Source of the DNA: Larix sibirica | Taxonomy: Eukaryota > Streptophyta > Pinopsida > Pinales > Pinaceae | Direction of reading: 5' to 3' | DNA length: 21,401 nt | NCBI GenBank assembly: GCA_004151065.3 | Contig: NWUY0300024627.1 | Location: 1-21,401, forward strand | Shown here: piece by piece, positions 1 to 9,600 of the stretch | How the letters are laid out: each line of letters opens with the position of its first letter | Numbering within the stretch: position 1 is the stretch's first letter | Notes under the pieces: generated by a model | What the model was told of the DNA's origin: nothing | Seen by the model: only the letters and a program-made list of their open reading frames with translations | Databases searched by the model: none | Made by a program: the position numbers and the translations under genes

Positions 1-2
1 GA

Positions 3-1659
3 ATGGCGTCGACCTTGAATCCGATGAATAAAGAGCACGAGGCCAAGGCGCAGAGCCAGCTGCCTCCGGGGTTTAGATTCCATCCCACTGATGAGGAACT
101 GGTTACTTACTATCTCACCAGCAAGATTTTGGACAGAACCTTCTCTGGTTGTGCAATTGGAGAGGCCGATTTCAACAAGTGTGAACCTTGGGATCTCCTA
201 GGTACGTATAACCTTTATCGGATCGATTTTAAAAGCATTTTTACAAATTTATGTTGTTACAGGTGAGAGAGAATTAATTATATTCCAACTTTCCAAGTAT
301 TATGTCATAACAATTCACGATATCATGTGTGCAGCAAATGCTAAAATTGGAGAAAAGGAATGGTACTTCTTCGGCCTTCGGGACCGCAAGTATCCGAAGG
401 GCCATCGGACCAACAGAGCCACAGAGGCAGGCTACTGGAAAACCACCGGGAAGGATCGAGAGGTTTTCAGTTCACGATCATCTGCACTGGTTGGAATGAA
501 GAAAACGCTGGTTTTTTACAAGGGCAGAGCTCCCAATGGAGAGAAAACCAACTGGGTAATGCACGAGTATCGTCTCGAAGGAAAGCTCTCCAATCATCAC
601 TTGCCGGAAAACTGCAATCTGGTGCGTTAATACAATTCATACTATACATTCATCTATTGTATACATTCAGTAACAGTGTATCATACGTGACTTGTTTTAT
701 TGGCTTTAAATTAAACACCTCTCTTGGTGCAATAAAGAGAGAAATAAACCCAAAAACTAAGATACCGGATGTGTATATGCTTTCAATTGGTGCAGGATGA
801 ATGGGTGGTGTGCAGAATTTTTCAGAAAAATGCAGGCGGTAAGAGGAGTTCCATTAACAGCAACGCATATCTTGATCAACCGGAATCTCCAGCCTTACCC
901 TCGCTCTTGGAATCCCCTTACAAAACAGCTGCAGCGAATGATCAGGAAACAAGATCTTCTGAAAGCGAATTAGGCACTTCTGCAAAGGTTCATGAGGCGT
1001 GCTGCTGCTCCAAACCAATGGAACCCATGACCAATTTGACGGAACACCATCTTCAACAGTTTGAATGTGGCAGCAGCTGCAATTATCCTGATTGTTCAGT
1101 TCAACTATCAGAAATAGCAAGATTCATGAAGCATTCTTCATATATGCACAATCTCAATCCAAGGATTTATATGAATTTGATGCCTGCAGCTGCGCTTCTC
1201 TCGGTATCCAATATTATGCGCTATAAGATTAGTGCAATACTGGATCAGCAGCCGGTGATTCAGCAGCTGCCAGATTTAACGCCCTCTATACTATGCAACA
1301 CAGACATTCCTCTACCTTTGCACTCTTCAAATGCAGTTTCAAAAGCCCTGGTCAGCCAGTCTGCCGGAAGCCCATTGGAGCCATACTCTAGCTCTTGTGT
1401 AGATCATAAAGAATTAAGCAATAACTATACTATGGAAGCTAATAATTCTGTCAACAGCTTTCAGACGGCTAACGTTGGCATCTGTCAAAATTTGTTGGCT
1501 CAGCCCGTCGTCGGGTGTCAAAATTTGTTGGACATGAATGATGAAATGACTTCCGTTGTCTGTAATCGATTGGATCGACCACTTGATCCACTGGATTATT
1601 CTGCAGCACGTCCATTGGTCTTTGATTCACTTTGGAATATCGAAGAGCATTTGTTTTAA
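3..1659 (+). CDS. NAC-domain transcription factor, NAM/CUC-like, three exons
   Basis: A plant-specific nuclear transcription factor. Exons are 3-201, 335-621 and 796-1659, giving 449 residues. Introns are GT-AG (202-334 and 622-795), and the splices restore conserved NAC text: [13 protein letters not shown] across intron 1 and [16 protein letters not shown] across intron 2. NAC subdomains run in order: A ([19 protein letters not shown], about residues 20-38), B (to CEPWDL), C ([14 protein letters not shown]...[12 protein letters not shown]), D ([20 protein letters not shown]...VMHEYRLEG) and E (DEWVVCRIF, from about residue 163). The remaining ~280 residues are the Ser/Gln-rich variable region expected for transcriptional activation. 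It ends in a tryptophan motif ([10 protein letters not shown]), like the short W-containing C-termini of NAM/CUC proteins. Oddities are KTTGKD where most relatives have KATGKD, and KGH where TGL or NGS is usual. The start follows two bases of upstream sequence, so the 5' UTR and promoter are not in the window. The family call is firm; the NAM/CUC placement is inference from domain similarity. Confidence 0.93.
202..334 (+). other. NAC gene intron 1 (phase 1)
   Basis: A 133-bp intron with donor GTACGT and acceptor GTGCAG. It splits one codon after its first base (G|CA). It sits between subdomains B and C, where NAC genes usually carry their first intron. An in-frame stop occurs in the unspliced reading. 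Confidence 0.9.
622..795 (+). other. NAC gene intron 2 (phase 0)
   Basis: A 174-bp intron with donor GTGCGT and acceptor GGTGCAG. It falls between codons, just before the subdomain E motif DEWVVCRIF. This is the usual second intron position of NAC genes. It is T-rich near its 3' end. Confidence 0.9.
992..1012 (+). promoter_or_regulatory. degenerate miR164 target-like site in NAC exon 3
   Basis: NAM/CUC genes carry a miR164 site in the last exon, encoding a sequence like EHVPCFS. Here the equivalent place encodes HEACCCSKP. Compared by eye with the consensus target, the 3' half of the site (pairing with miRNA positions 1-11) matches except at position 6. The 5' half has several mismatches. 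It is either a decayed site, a weak site, or a chance match in a conserved location. No conclusion on actual cleavage can be drawn from sequence alone. Confidence 0.35.
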
Positions 1660-2490
1660 TGGCACCTCTTGAAAACAGTTTGTATATATATGATGAGCTG
1701 TTTGCTGCACAAAACGATAAGAGGAAAGCCCAGAGAGGAGGGGACAGCTCGAAGATGGCAGGGTTTAAGAAAATGACAACTCTAGAAGACGATAGAGAAC
1801 AAGTTTTTTTCTGAAGCACCTATTTGATCTAGTAAGGTTTGAATCTTGTGAGTGACAGCTTTTACGTGTTTTTGCTCCCATATTCACATGTTAGAACTGA
1901 AGAAAAGATTCGCACCCAATGAAAACGCGTCTTACTCTTTAGGATAACAAAATTTCTGATGCGTGTGAGAATGAAAAGCACGTTGCACATTGTTGTGTTA
2001 GAGAGCAAGTGTATGAATTTCAGATTCCTGTTTCTAGAACTACTGAATGTGAGACTTTTATAATAGTGCAACAAGAAATTTATGAGTTTCAGTTTCCTGT
2101 GTTTTGGACTCGTAAATGTAAGTCTCTTTTATTAAGTGCAACGGCAAAAGGTTTTATGCTCCGCCAATTACAATCACATCTTATATTAGAATGCACAATA
2201 TATAATCAAGGGATTAGTTTCGTAGGTTTAAGTGGTTTGATTTGCAAACATATTCATAGGTAATTTCATTAAAAATTACAAAACTTACTATATTTGTTCT
2301 GTAAGTTTCAAAAACAAAAACAACTTTTTAAAGTGCTAAATCAAGTTGGAAAAGTGTAAAAGAGGTTTAAAATTTTTATTTTAGAATCATTTTAAACTCA
2401 AAAAGTGAGATTATCAATTCCAAAAGTAAAAAAAATTATTTGAAAAGTGCATCTTTCTATTAAAAAAGTGTGACTTTTATGCACTAATGC
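1660..2490. other. 3' flank of the NAC gene, no gene seen
   Basis: AT-rich sequence after the stop codon, which should include the 3' UTR. No canonical AATAAA was found close to the stop. Short open frames here have no recognisable domain. A diverged direct duplication lies at 2007-2142. Confidence 0.6.
2007..2142 (+). repeat. diverged ~69-bp tandem duplication
   Basis: Two units align with a period of 69-70 bp. Both begin with a TATGA[AG]TTTCAG[AT]TTCCTGT block (about 2012 and 2081) and end at GTGCAAC (2066 and 2136). The copies share conserved islands separated by substitutions, so the duplication is old. Both copies could be read as YEFQ[IF]PV, but nothing else supports coding. Confidence 0.65.
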
Positions 2491-2494
2491 ATAA

Positions 2495-2820
2495 AGGGGG
2501 GTTTTGACACAATATTTGAGATCATATTTATGTAAATGGTCTCAACTTGAGAAAAAAAAGAGGTTACGTATTGTTTTAAATATTGTGTCTTAAATTATTG
2601 TCTCTATAGAGACAATATAGAAAATGTCAATTATAGACCATATTGTCTCTATAAATGGTCATATTGTCTCAAGTTGAGGCAAAAAAATAGTTGTGTATTG
2701 TCTCAAATATTGTCTCTCCAAAGACACTATCACTTTAGTTTCTATGGAGACAATATAGGATGTAAATATTTTTGTCTCTAGAGATACAATATAGAAAACA
2801 ATGTATAAACTAAACTACAA
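2495..2820 (-). repeat. palindrome-rich repeat body, internally duplicated (~127 bp)
   Basis: The motif ATTGTCTC or its complement GAGACAAT recurs many times. Two diverged direct units start at about 2537 and 2664; each opens with GTCTCAA[CG]TTGAG, then an A-run, then GTATTGT. A perfect 22-bp palindrome lies at 2596-2617, and a similar imperfect one is near 2774-2790. The body directly adjoins the tRNA-like segment at 2821-2891. On the - strand the order is tRNA-like head then body, as in a tRNA-derived SINE. It could equally be a separate MITE-like element next to a tRNA relic. Confidence 0.6.
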
Positions 2821-2891
2821 TATCCTATGTGGAATTGAACCACCAACTTTCTGCTTTGTAATGCAAACACTCTACCATTGAGATGGAACCC
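2821..2891 (-). tRNA. tRNA-like sequence (pseudo-tRNA or SINE head)
   Basis: Read on the - strand, this 71-nt segment opens GGGTTCCATCTCAATGGTAGAG, which resembles the acceptor and D-arm of plant tRNAs (the Cys tRNA starts similarly). A five-pair anticodon stem TTTGC/GCAGA encloses an 8-nt loop, ATTACAAA, one base too long for a normal tRNA. A T-arm follows, with GTGG-TTCAATT-CCAC. GGTTCAATTCC fits the RNA polymerase III B-box, and the A-box region lacks two bases relative to TAGCTCAGTGG. The acceptor 3' strand pairs poorly. It is therefore a pseudo-tRNA or promoter head of a SINE, not a working tRNA. Confidence 0.55.
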
Positions 2892-3940
2892 TTTAAATAG
2901 TTGGGAGGGAGGTAGATTGTTGTGCAACATCTAATAATTCCTACTATAATCAAATATACAATATTTAATTTATTGTACATATTAATTTTAACACTTAGAT
3001 GCAAATTGTTATTGAATAAAAAGTGTATAAACAATTGGAAATATGGTGTCACAGATTATAAATTCAAAAGAAACAATTGCATAAGCCATTCACAAACTAT
3101 GGACTAGGATTGGTTAAGGAGGTAAAACACTATGAATTAGGGATTTTGTATTTTAAGGTAGAATTATTATTAGGATTTCAAAGAACAAAATGTTGTTAAA
3201 AAGCCTCCCTAGAAATTTCTTATATCAAACAAAATTCTAGCTTGATTCTCTCTCCTTGCAAGTTCCGCAAGCAGAGATACATAAAAAAAATGTGCCAACA
3301 AATCATCCATTCAATATATAAGAAACATTGAGATTGTGATACAAAGCACCAATTAACCAAGTGAAATAAAAGTCCCTGGCATCTATCAGATGAATCAATT
3401 GTTTATGTAACTATCATTTCTCCAATATGCAGGTGGTACTAGCTTACGTAACCATATATTTTCTAATCTCTAGAATGAAGGATCACTATCGGCTTATCAA
3501 TATAATATAGTTATCAATTGTTTGATTTTCATAATCTTAGGCCTACAGTTCAACTCTAGACTATTTTTGAAAGGCTATTTTAATATTTTTTGTTGATATG
3601 TATTGATAGACTATATGTCTCCTTCTATAAATAATTTAAGTAAGTTCTATTAATTTTGTTTCCTTAGCAGAGATGTATATCTTGAAATTACATGCATCTA
3701 CTTGATGGAAGAACTTTAGATATATTTGCTCACTTTGATTCAAACTTGAATAAAAAGTTATAGACTTTTTTCAGTTGAAAAATATATATATGTTCTAAGG
3801 AGAAAACTAATTAATTCTATTCCCATTGTAAGAAATATATTCCCTCATATGATCATCCAAAAATGGTTAAGTAAATACCTTGTTCTATTAATCAAACATT
3901 TTATAGCCTACTTGCACAATACACAGTAAGGATAGGAAAA
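2892..3940. other. AT-rich stretch, no confident gene
   Basis: No domain-bearing reading frame was found. The last part (about 3820-3940) may hold further decayed - strand transporter sequence: 3822-3848 could be read as EYISY, near the conserved AYISQ of PDR transporters. The match is too short to call. Confidence 0.4.
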
Positions 3941-4386
3941 GGATTTAACCTTCAAACTAGGGTCCAATTTCCCAACCAAAGCTAATAGCAATGATGTATT
4001 TCAAGACCCAAGGGGGACCAATAATAAAGCCATTATGCATAATAGGTGAAAGGATACATGTATCATTGTTTCAAGCAAGACCTTTCAGGACCAACCTCTC
4101 TAGTTCAAGCAAAATGACCTTTCAAGCTCAAGGGAGTTTCAATATATGCTAACAATAATTGCATTATAATTTCTATATATTATTGAAATTTGATTATAAA
4201 TGAATTATTCCACAAGTGAACCTTGTTTCGAGTTGGTTTGAGGATTCCAATAGCGTCTTTAAGAATTGTGAGATTGTTCTTCTTGCTAAGTGACCATCTT
4301 GTCATGCATATCAAGAATTCAATTGTGTTTATAACAATAATCAATAGTGTAGGAAGAAATATGCTACCCATGTAACACTCTACATC
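3941..4386 (-). pseudogene. PDR-type (full-size ABCG) transporter pseudogene fragment
   Basis: Full-size ABCG transporters export terpenoids, hormones and defence compounds through the plasma membrane. Two exon-like blocks on the - strand match the start of their first nucleotide-binding domain. Block 1 (4386-4222) reads DVECYMGSIFLPTLL, then NTIE, then SKKNNLTILKD, then GILKPTR. This corresponds to the conserved YVGSRALPTLLN, NTIE, KK..LTILKDVSGI and KPSR text. Block 2 (4033-3941) reads MALLLVPLGS, a stop, then NTSLLLALVGKLDPSLKV, which aligns without gaps to [28 protein letters not shown]. In Walker A, the first Gly is Val, the second Gly codon is TGA and the Lys is Asn. About 190 bp between the blocks is probably an intron. 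The rest of the ~1400-residue protein is missing. It is a dead fragment; the family call rests on many short conserved strings in the right order. Confidence 0.78.
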
Positions 4387-6230
4387 AACTAAAACACTAT
4401 AAATTTATTGGATTTTATTATGAACAACTATTATATGTTTAGGTGTTGGCATAAAATATTATCTGTAAGTTGCAACCCATCACATATGCAAACTAAGGGA
4501 ATTTATATGTGATATTAGCAATAGGGTGTGTTACCCCCATTTTATATGGGTGTGCATGTGTGATTTTGATCACACTTTTCATGGGGTATCTTTGTCATGA
4601 GGACACTAATTGAGGAAAAGTACATAGGTATGTTAGAGTGAGGAATAAAATATAAGTATGGTATTTACATCATTTGATGTCACCTTGAAATTTGTAACCA
4701 AGAAAGGGTACCAAGTCATGTATATTCCCGTTTGTAGCTCTGTTTGGAGGCATACTATATGTTGAGGAAAGAGTGCAGATATAGGTCTATAAGATACACA
4801 ACCAACAAACATATTTTGACTCTCATAGCAGCTTTCCACTGAGGATTTTTTTTTTATGACTGACGAGTCTTAGCCAACCAACAATGATGGCATTAATATC
4901 AATTGTATACATTGATTAATGAGGATTAGTTTGATGGATATATTACCTGTGAAGTATTTCATTTTCAACTCACAGTTTTCCCAGATCTAGTGCATGCTAA
5001 TGACCGCTCACAGGATAGAACTATCATTTCCAGGTTCCATGCCTATTTTAATGCATCCTAGTTGCATAAATTTGGAATTTTCCGGTATCAATTGGAGGTA
5101 GTAATAAAATGAATACAAGTAGACTTGATTCATGATTCAAAACTAGAAGAATAAGGTGATGTTGTTGTTCTTTGGTTGTGGGTATAGAGTACAGTTCAAA
5201 ATATATCTCCCCAGAATCCACTCTAAACAATAGGGAGTAACAATTCCCTAATTTGATGCATGAGGGAGGGTTTTCTAAGGATTTGATTGAAGAAACAACC
5301 CAAACCTGTTGCAATGACCCTTCTTGGAGGATGGTTGGGGTTTCCTTCTAGACAAATCTTGGTGGATTTACCCATCTTTGGAGGACCTAAATGAATTTCT
5401 TAATGGTTGTTTGAGATATTTTCATGCATAATTATCATACATATTAATGTGTTGGAGTTGAGGGAATGTTGGAGTTATGTTCATACATCCGTTGTATAAT
5501 TTTAAAAGGAAGCTCTAGCATGCAAATCACTATTGATCATCACCAAAAATTTGTCCTTTGCAAGTGCCCAACTTGTGGTATGATATGATCTAGTTTTTAG
5601 CTAGAGAAGAGGTCGACTATGATCTATTGATGGAGCTCCCTATCTATGTCAAAGTTCAAATAGCTAGGGGATCTGCTCTTTTCTCATACGAAAACCCTAA
5701 AAAGATTGGTAGGCAAGTTTTTTGGAAGAAGTATAGTTGGTAGAGGATGTGCCCAGCTGTTCCACCATGTTTTCTCAAGTTTTGATGCTCTTGGTTTATT
5801 ATGGCGGAAGTAACAACCTAGAGGCATTTTTGGAGAAATGATTTCTCTTCCTTATGGACAAGTTTATATGGAGCATTTGGTTTGGAAGTCCTTGATTTTA
5901 TTCTCACGTGGGCACATGTATTGGAGTATTTTCCCTTAAAGATGGAAAATATACTCCAAAAAGGTTGAAAACGTAGAATATTTAGACTACACCTTTGGAA
6001 AGTGCTTATTATGGGGTTGGTTAAAGATTGTTATTATTTTATTATTTTGCTAAAAGGTATGTTTTAACTACTAAGTAGTTCGAGGTGGATTAATAAAGAT
6101 TATTTTGTGGACAAGGTTTGATTACTTTGAAGAAACCTTGGATTGGTTGCCAAGTGGGTAGCATTGATGGTTTTGGAGCCCTTTGAAGACCTTGATTGAC
6201 TAGCAAGTAATCTTGGAAGAATCCTTTGGA
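4387..6230. other. long non-coding stretch, origin unknown
   Basis: No recognised domain was found on either strand. Short frames (for example - strand 5048-5314 and 4633-4839) lack family motifs. Upstream exons of the transporter pseudogene would be expected here on the - strand, but none was found with confidence. The segment 5330-6230 may be the decayed remainder of the Ty3/gypsy element to its right; this was not demonstrated. Confidence 0.4.
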
Positions 6231-6261
6231 GGCTAATGCAGACACCTTTTGTTGCTTGATT

Positions 6262-6341
6262 GATTTGGTGGGTTGAAGACCCCTTTAGGAGAGGAGCGGG
6301 TTGACTTGGTGGGTTGAAGACCCCTTTTGGAGAGGAGCTTT
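6262..6341 (+). repeat. 41-bp tandem duplication, two copies
   Basis: The unit containing TTGGTGGGTTGAAGACCCCTTT followed by GGAGAGGAGC occurs at 6265 and again at 6306 with few differences. It lies just downstream (on the - strand) of the gag zinc-knuckle coding remnant. It is a simple local duplication inside a decayed retroelement. Confidence 0.8.
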
Positions 6342-6479
6342 AAGGGTGGTCTTGTGGACATTTCTTGAAGCACATTCTTTGAAGGGACCTTTGGAGGCCA
6401 TGTGGCATCATCACAACCATTTGATCCTTGCTTGATGGAGCATTTCCCCTTTATTAGGGGCCCCATGTATCTCTTGACA

Positions 6480-7590
6480 TTGTTCCTATTTTGGATCATC
6501 TTCCTCTTCACAATCTCTATAGAATAATTTCTTCTCACTGCAATTATGCCCTTTACTGTACTCGCTGACACAATTGAAACATAGTTCATTTTCTCTTCTT
6601 TCCTCCACTTGTTGAGGCATCAACCTTGCAGGTTAAGTGAGGTTAGGGGGGGAACATTTCCCTCTCTATAGGTATTAGCAACAACCTTTATAGTAGCCAA
6701 ATTTTTACTTTCAAATTTCCTTGCCAAACTAAAGGCATTCTCCAATGATTTAGGTTCAATGATACGCATCTCATGTTGAATATTCTTCTTTAAAGTTCCC
6801 ATAAAGAGATCTAACAAATTATCTTCTAAAATATTCTTCACTCTAAGTCTTAAGTTCTGAAATTGCTTGATGTTCTCTGTAACTGGACCTTTTTGTTTGA
6901 GATTTGTCAACTGACTAAAGAAAGTGTTACTATTAATATTGGCATAATGTGGAATCAATTCATTTGTAAATATAGACCAAGATACAATAGAGTCCCTTTT
7001 ACGATGGCAAAGCCATTAGTACCACAAAAATTTATCGGGTTCTAAATACAAGGATGCAATATCAAAGAATTGCTCCATCTAGAATATCCATGTTATTGGA
7101 TCATTGCCATCAAAATTGGGAAGGAAGTAGTTCCTTGGTCCCAAGTTGAATTCATGATGATATCGATTATGGAGTGATAATTGATCAAATGTCTCAAACC
7201 TCTTGTTCTACAATTGTTTTTTAATTTTCTCAATATGTGACTAGGATGGGACCCTATTCTTCTCCCTATCCTATTCTTGAGGAGGTGAATTAGGGGTAAA
7301 GAGGAGTCTCATCTCATTTAGAACTACCCCCTTCATATCTTCCACACTAGCCATCTTTTATATCTTTTGATCCAACGTTTCCATCTTTTACATATTCAAT
7401 TTAAAATACCGTCTATGTCATTTTTTGTGTTTACCAATTGAACATGTGTCGCTGACCTATCACTCAATCCTTTAACTTTGTCCTCCAAATTGGATAGCTA
7501 GTTATACATTTCTTTATTTTCTTCATAAGTCATGGTTGAGCTCTCTAGAGGTTTAATCGATGTAGCATTTTTTGTAGAACCTTTTGCCAT
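6480..7590 (-). pseudogene. Ty3/gypsy gag remnant with CCHC zinc knuckle
   Basis: Gag proteins package retroelement RNA into particles. On the - strand a candidate start at 7590 (MAKGSTKNATS) leads into a decayed N-terminal region. At about 7124 the capsid-type text LPNFDGNDPITWIF begins, followed by a stop, then MEQFFDIASLYLE. The retrotransposon gag core is open from 6958 to 6620, with strings such as LTNLKQKGPVTE, LFMGTLKKNIQHEM and LENAFSLARKFE. After a frameshift near a run of seven C (- strand), the frame gives PQQVEERRENELCFNC and then the knuckle C-x2-C-x7-H-x-C at 6581-6540 (CFNCVSEYSKGHNC). Next comes LFYRDCEEEDD and a stop. Several in-frame stops and at least one frameshift show it is dead. 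No protease or reverse transcriptase follows. Confidence 0.82.
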
Positions 7591-8244
7591 GTGAACCCAA
7601 AATAATGTTTACCTATAATTATCATTTTTCCCTTTATCACACCTTTTAAAACACACAAAACAAATATCCCAATCAAAAGTTATGCAAGTTTCAAGTTAAC
7701 ATACCTTTAAAAACCCTAGTTTGTAGGCTATCTTTCTAGCCGACCTTTCTCCTAAATTATCTCTAAAATTTTGACCCCCTAGAGTCTTAAATTTTGTCCT
7801 ATATTAGCCTGGTTTGTCTTCTATGTAATGCCATAGGTTTGACCAAATTTTGATGTGCCAACAAAAAATTTTAGTAACCTCCCCAAAACTACTTGTTTTT
7901 TCCCTTTTTCAGGAGAGCAAACTTGTATGGACTTCCACGTGCCCAATATTTTAGATCCGAGTCTAAAAATGTTTCCACTGATACCTTGGTCTATCTTCTT
8001 TCTGATGCAATAGGTCTCACTCAATTTGGATCTTTCACACCCTGTATATAATAGTTTTACCCAAAACACATGTTTGAGACTAGTTTTTGGACTAGTCAAA
8101 AACCCTAACTTCCATAGACTATAATTCCAAACTTATAGTGAACCAAGACATGAAATTTTTACCACAGATACTTTTTTATGTCTCCCAAGGTGCCCAAAAT
8201 TTTTCTATCTAAAATATCCCTGAAAGAAAGTTATAGCAAAAAAT
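7591..8244 (-). other. retroelement leader between primer-binding site and gag
   Basis: About 650 bp separates the primer-binding site from the first gag-like ATG on the - strand. This is the expected position of the untranslated leader of a Ty3/gypsy element. An open frame inside it (8099-7821, -) has no recognisable domain and is taken as chance. Confidence 0.55.
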
Positions 8245-8257
8245 GACTCTAATACCA
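8245..8257 (-). promoter_or_regulatory. primer-binding site, initiator methionine tRNA type
   Basis: On the - strand TGGTATTAGAGTC lies two bases after the LTR end. It matches the plant initiator-Met tRNA primer site TGGTATCAGAGCC, with two differences. This fixes the LTR at 8260-8568 as a 5' LTR and the element's direction as leftward. Confidence 0.8.
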
Positions 8258-8259
8258 AA

Positions 8260-8568
8260 TGTTATGCACCAAATTCCCAAAATAGCAAAAAATTAGAAAA
8301 ACTGAGTAACCCAACGCCTTGAGAATGAAATAAAGAAATGAATAAAAAGCATCTTTAAGGAGGAAACCTCATTTTACAATGAATCAAATATACAAAACAA
8401 AATGAGATGATAGCTAAAACTAGGTCTCCTTGGTATATATATATAGGAGACAAAGGGTACAATTACAATTAAGGTCCTAGTTGACCATACAATTACAATT
8501 AATGTCTTATCTGACCACTAAATACAACACTAATATAATAATAGAAATGTAATGTCTAGGGCTTAACA
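8260..8568 (-). mobile_element. 5' LTR of Ty3/gypsy element (LTR copy 1)
   Basis: A 309-bp LTR bounded by the inverted ends TGTTA...TAACA. On the - strand it starts TGTTAAGCCCTAG and ends GGTGCATAACA. A TATA-rich block (TATATATATATACC, - strand) lies about 130 bp in. The U3 part contains a 30-bp direct duplication (8459-8488 and 8489-8518). The primer-binding site lies at the left edge. No polypurine tract precedes it on the right, so it is not the 3' LTR of the pol remnant further right. A matching 3' LTR was not found at lower coordinates, so the element is truncated. Confidence 0.85.
8459..8518 (+). repeat. 30-bp tandem duplication inside LTR U3
   Basis: Two units beginning ACAATTACAATTAA and ending TGACCA follow each other directly. 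LTR copy 2 has the same two-part layout (about 16112-16168) with a shortened first unit. The duplication therefore predates the insertion of these copies. Such U3 repeats often act as enhancers; that role is inference here. Confidence 0.75.
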
Positions 8569-9600
8569 AAAATGGTATTATTATTTCAAAGTAAAGACTC
8601 ATTAATATGTTTTAAATGTTACATATTTGCTCAATTCTGATGTTTTTCCTTGTTGCATTTATTCTTTTTTTCTAGTGGGCATGTAAAAATCGTCCAATGT
8701 ATATAGACCACATATATGGTTAAAAAAATAAGTAAAAAGAAAATTACGTATTGAATATAATGGCTTAGATTTATTTCCTTACTAAGCACGTACTGAAATA
8801 AGATAAGAGATAACCAATCCCATAAACATTCAACACATATTACACATATATTTTTAAGTAGGAGCTCATGGAGGATAAAATCCTTTTATTATCAATATCA
8901 TATATGAAATCATGCATGGCCTCTGTGATTCCACATCTACAATGTTGTGTTGCACTGCCTAATATCCTTTGTAAGAGAGTTTATGTTTGTCCTTTCCTTT
9001 TTAACTTCCTCCTTCTCTACTTTGTGATGATCACCAAGCTAGTTATGATCCCTTAATCTACTTCCATGGTGAAAATGCTAGATCTCGAACCTCTCTCCTT
9101 GTATAACCTCTCTTAATATTCTAGTCTGTATTATTTGCCATATTCAAGAGTGGATTATGACAATTCATCTTCTCTTGCTTCTCTTCAATTTTGAAACAAA
9201 TTGAATTAGCTTTGATACCTAACACCAACTATTCATTCAACTCATCTTCACCATTAAATTTCAGGTAGATGTCCCTCCTCATTGGAATCTATGTAACTAA
9301 GCATAATATCTAGTTTACAAGGATCCTTACTAACTTCAATCTATGTCATTTTTTCATCTAGCTAATCTCCCTTCCTGGTCGTCAATATATGTGCACTGGT
9401 TAAGCTAGCCTAGTCAATACACTAGTCGATTTTTTCATCAATCTTATTTCATTCAACTCTTCTTTATTTGTTAGTTTTGTTCAATCAACTTCCTTAATGG
9501 TTCCTACTTCAATTCAATAGTTTTCCTCTAGTCAAGTGAATTTTAGATCAAATCTCTCCTTTTGGGGAGTCCTTAGTCCCCAAAAACTTTTGTTATGAAG
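8569..9600. other. decayed sequence between LTR copy 1 and pol remnant
   Basis: Expected on the - strand as the 3' end of the pol element. No polypurine tract or LTR start was recognised. The 62-residue + frame at 8868-9056 has no recognisable domain. Confidence 0.35.

Noticed and set aside
360-800. 146-residue + frame overlapping the NAC gene
   Set aside because: It is out of frame with the conserved NAC domain and reads through intron 2.
1469-1819. 116-residue - frame over the end of the NAC gene
   Set aside because: Antisense shadow of exon 3 and its 3' flank, with no recognisable domain.
2821-2891. Functional tRNA gene
   Set aside because: Eight-base anticodon loop, shortened D-arm lead and a poorly paired acceptor stem argue against a working tRNA.
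5600-5760. Possible + strand coding string (YDLLMELPIYVKVQIARGSA)
   Set aside because: Short, flanked by stops and not matching a family I can name.
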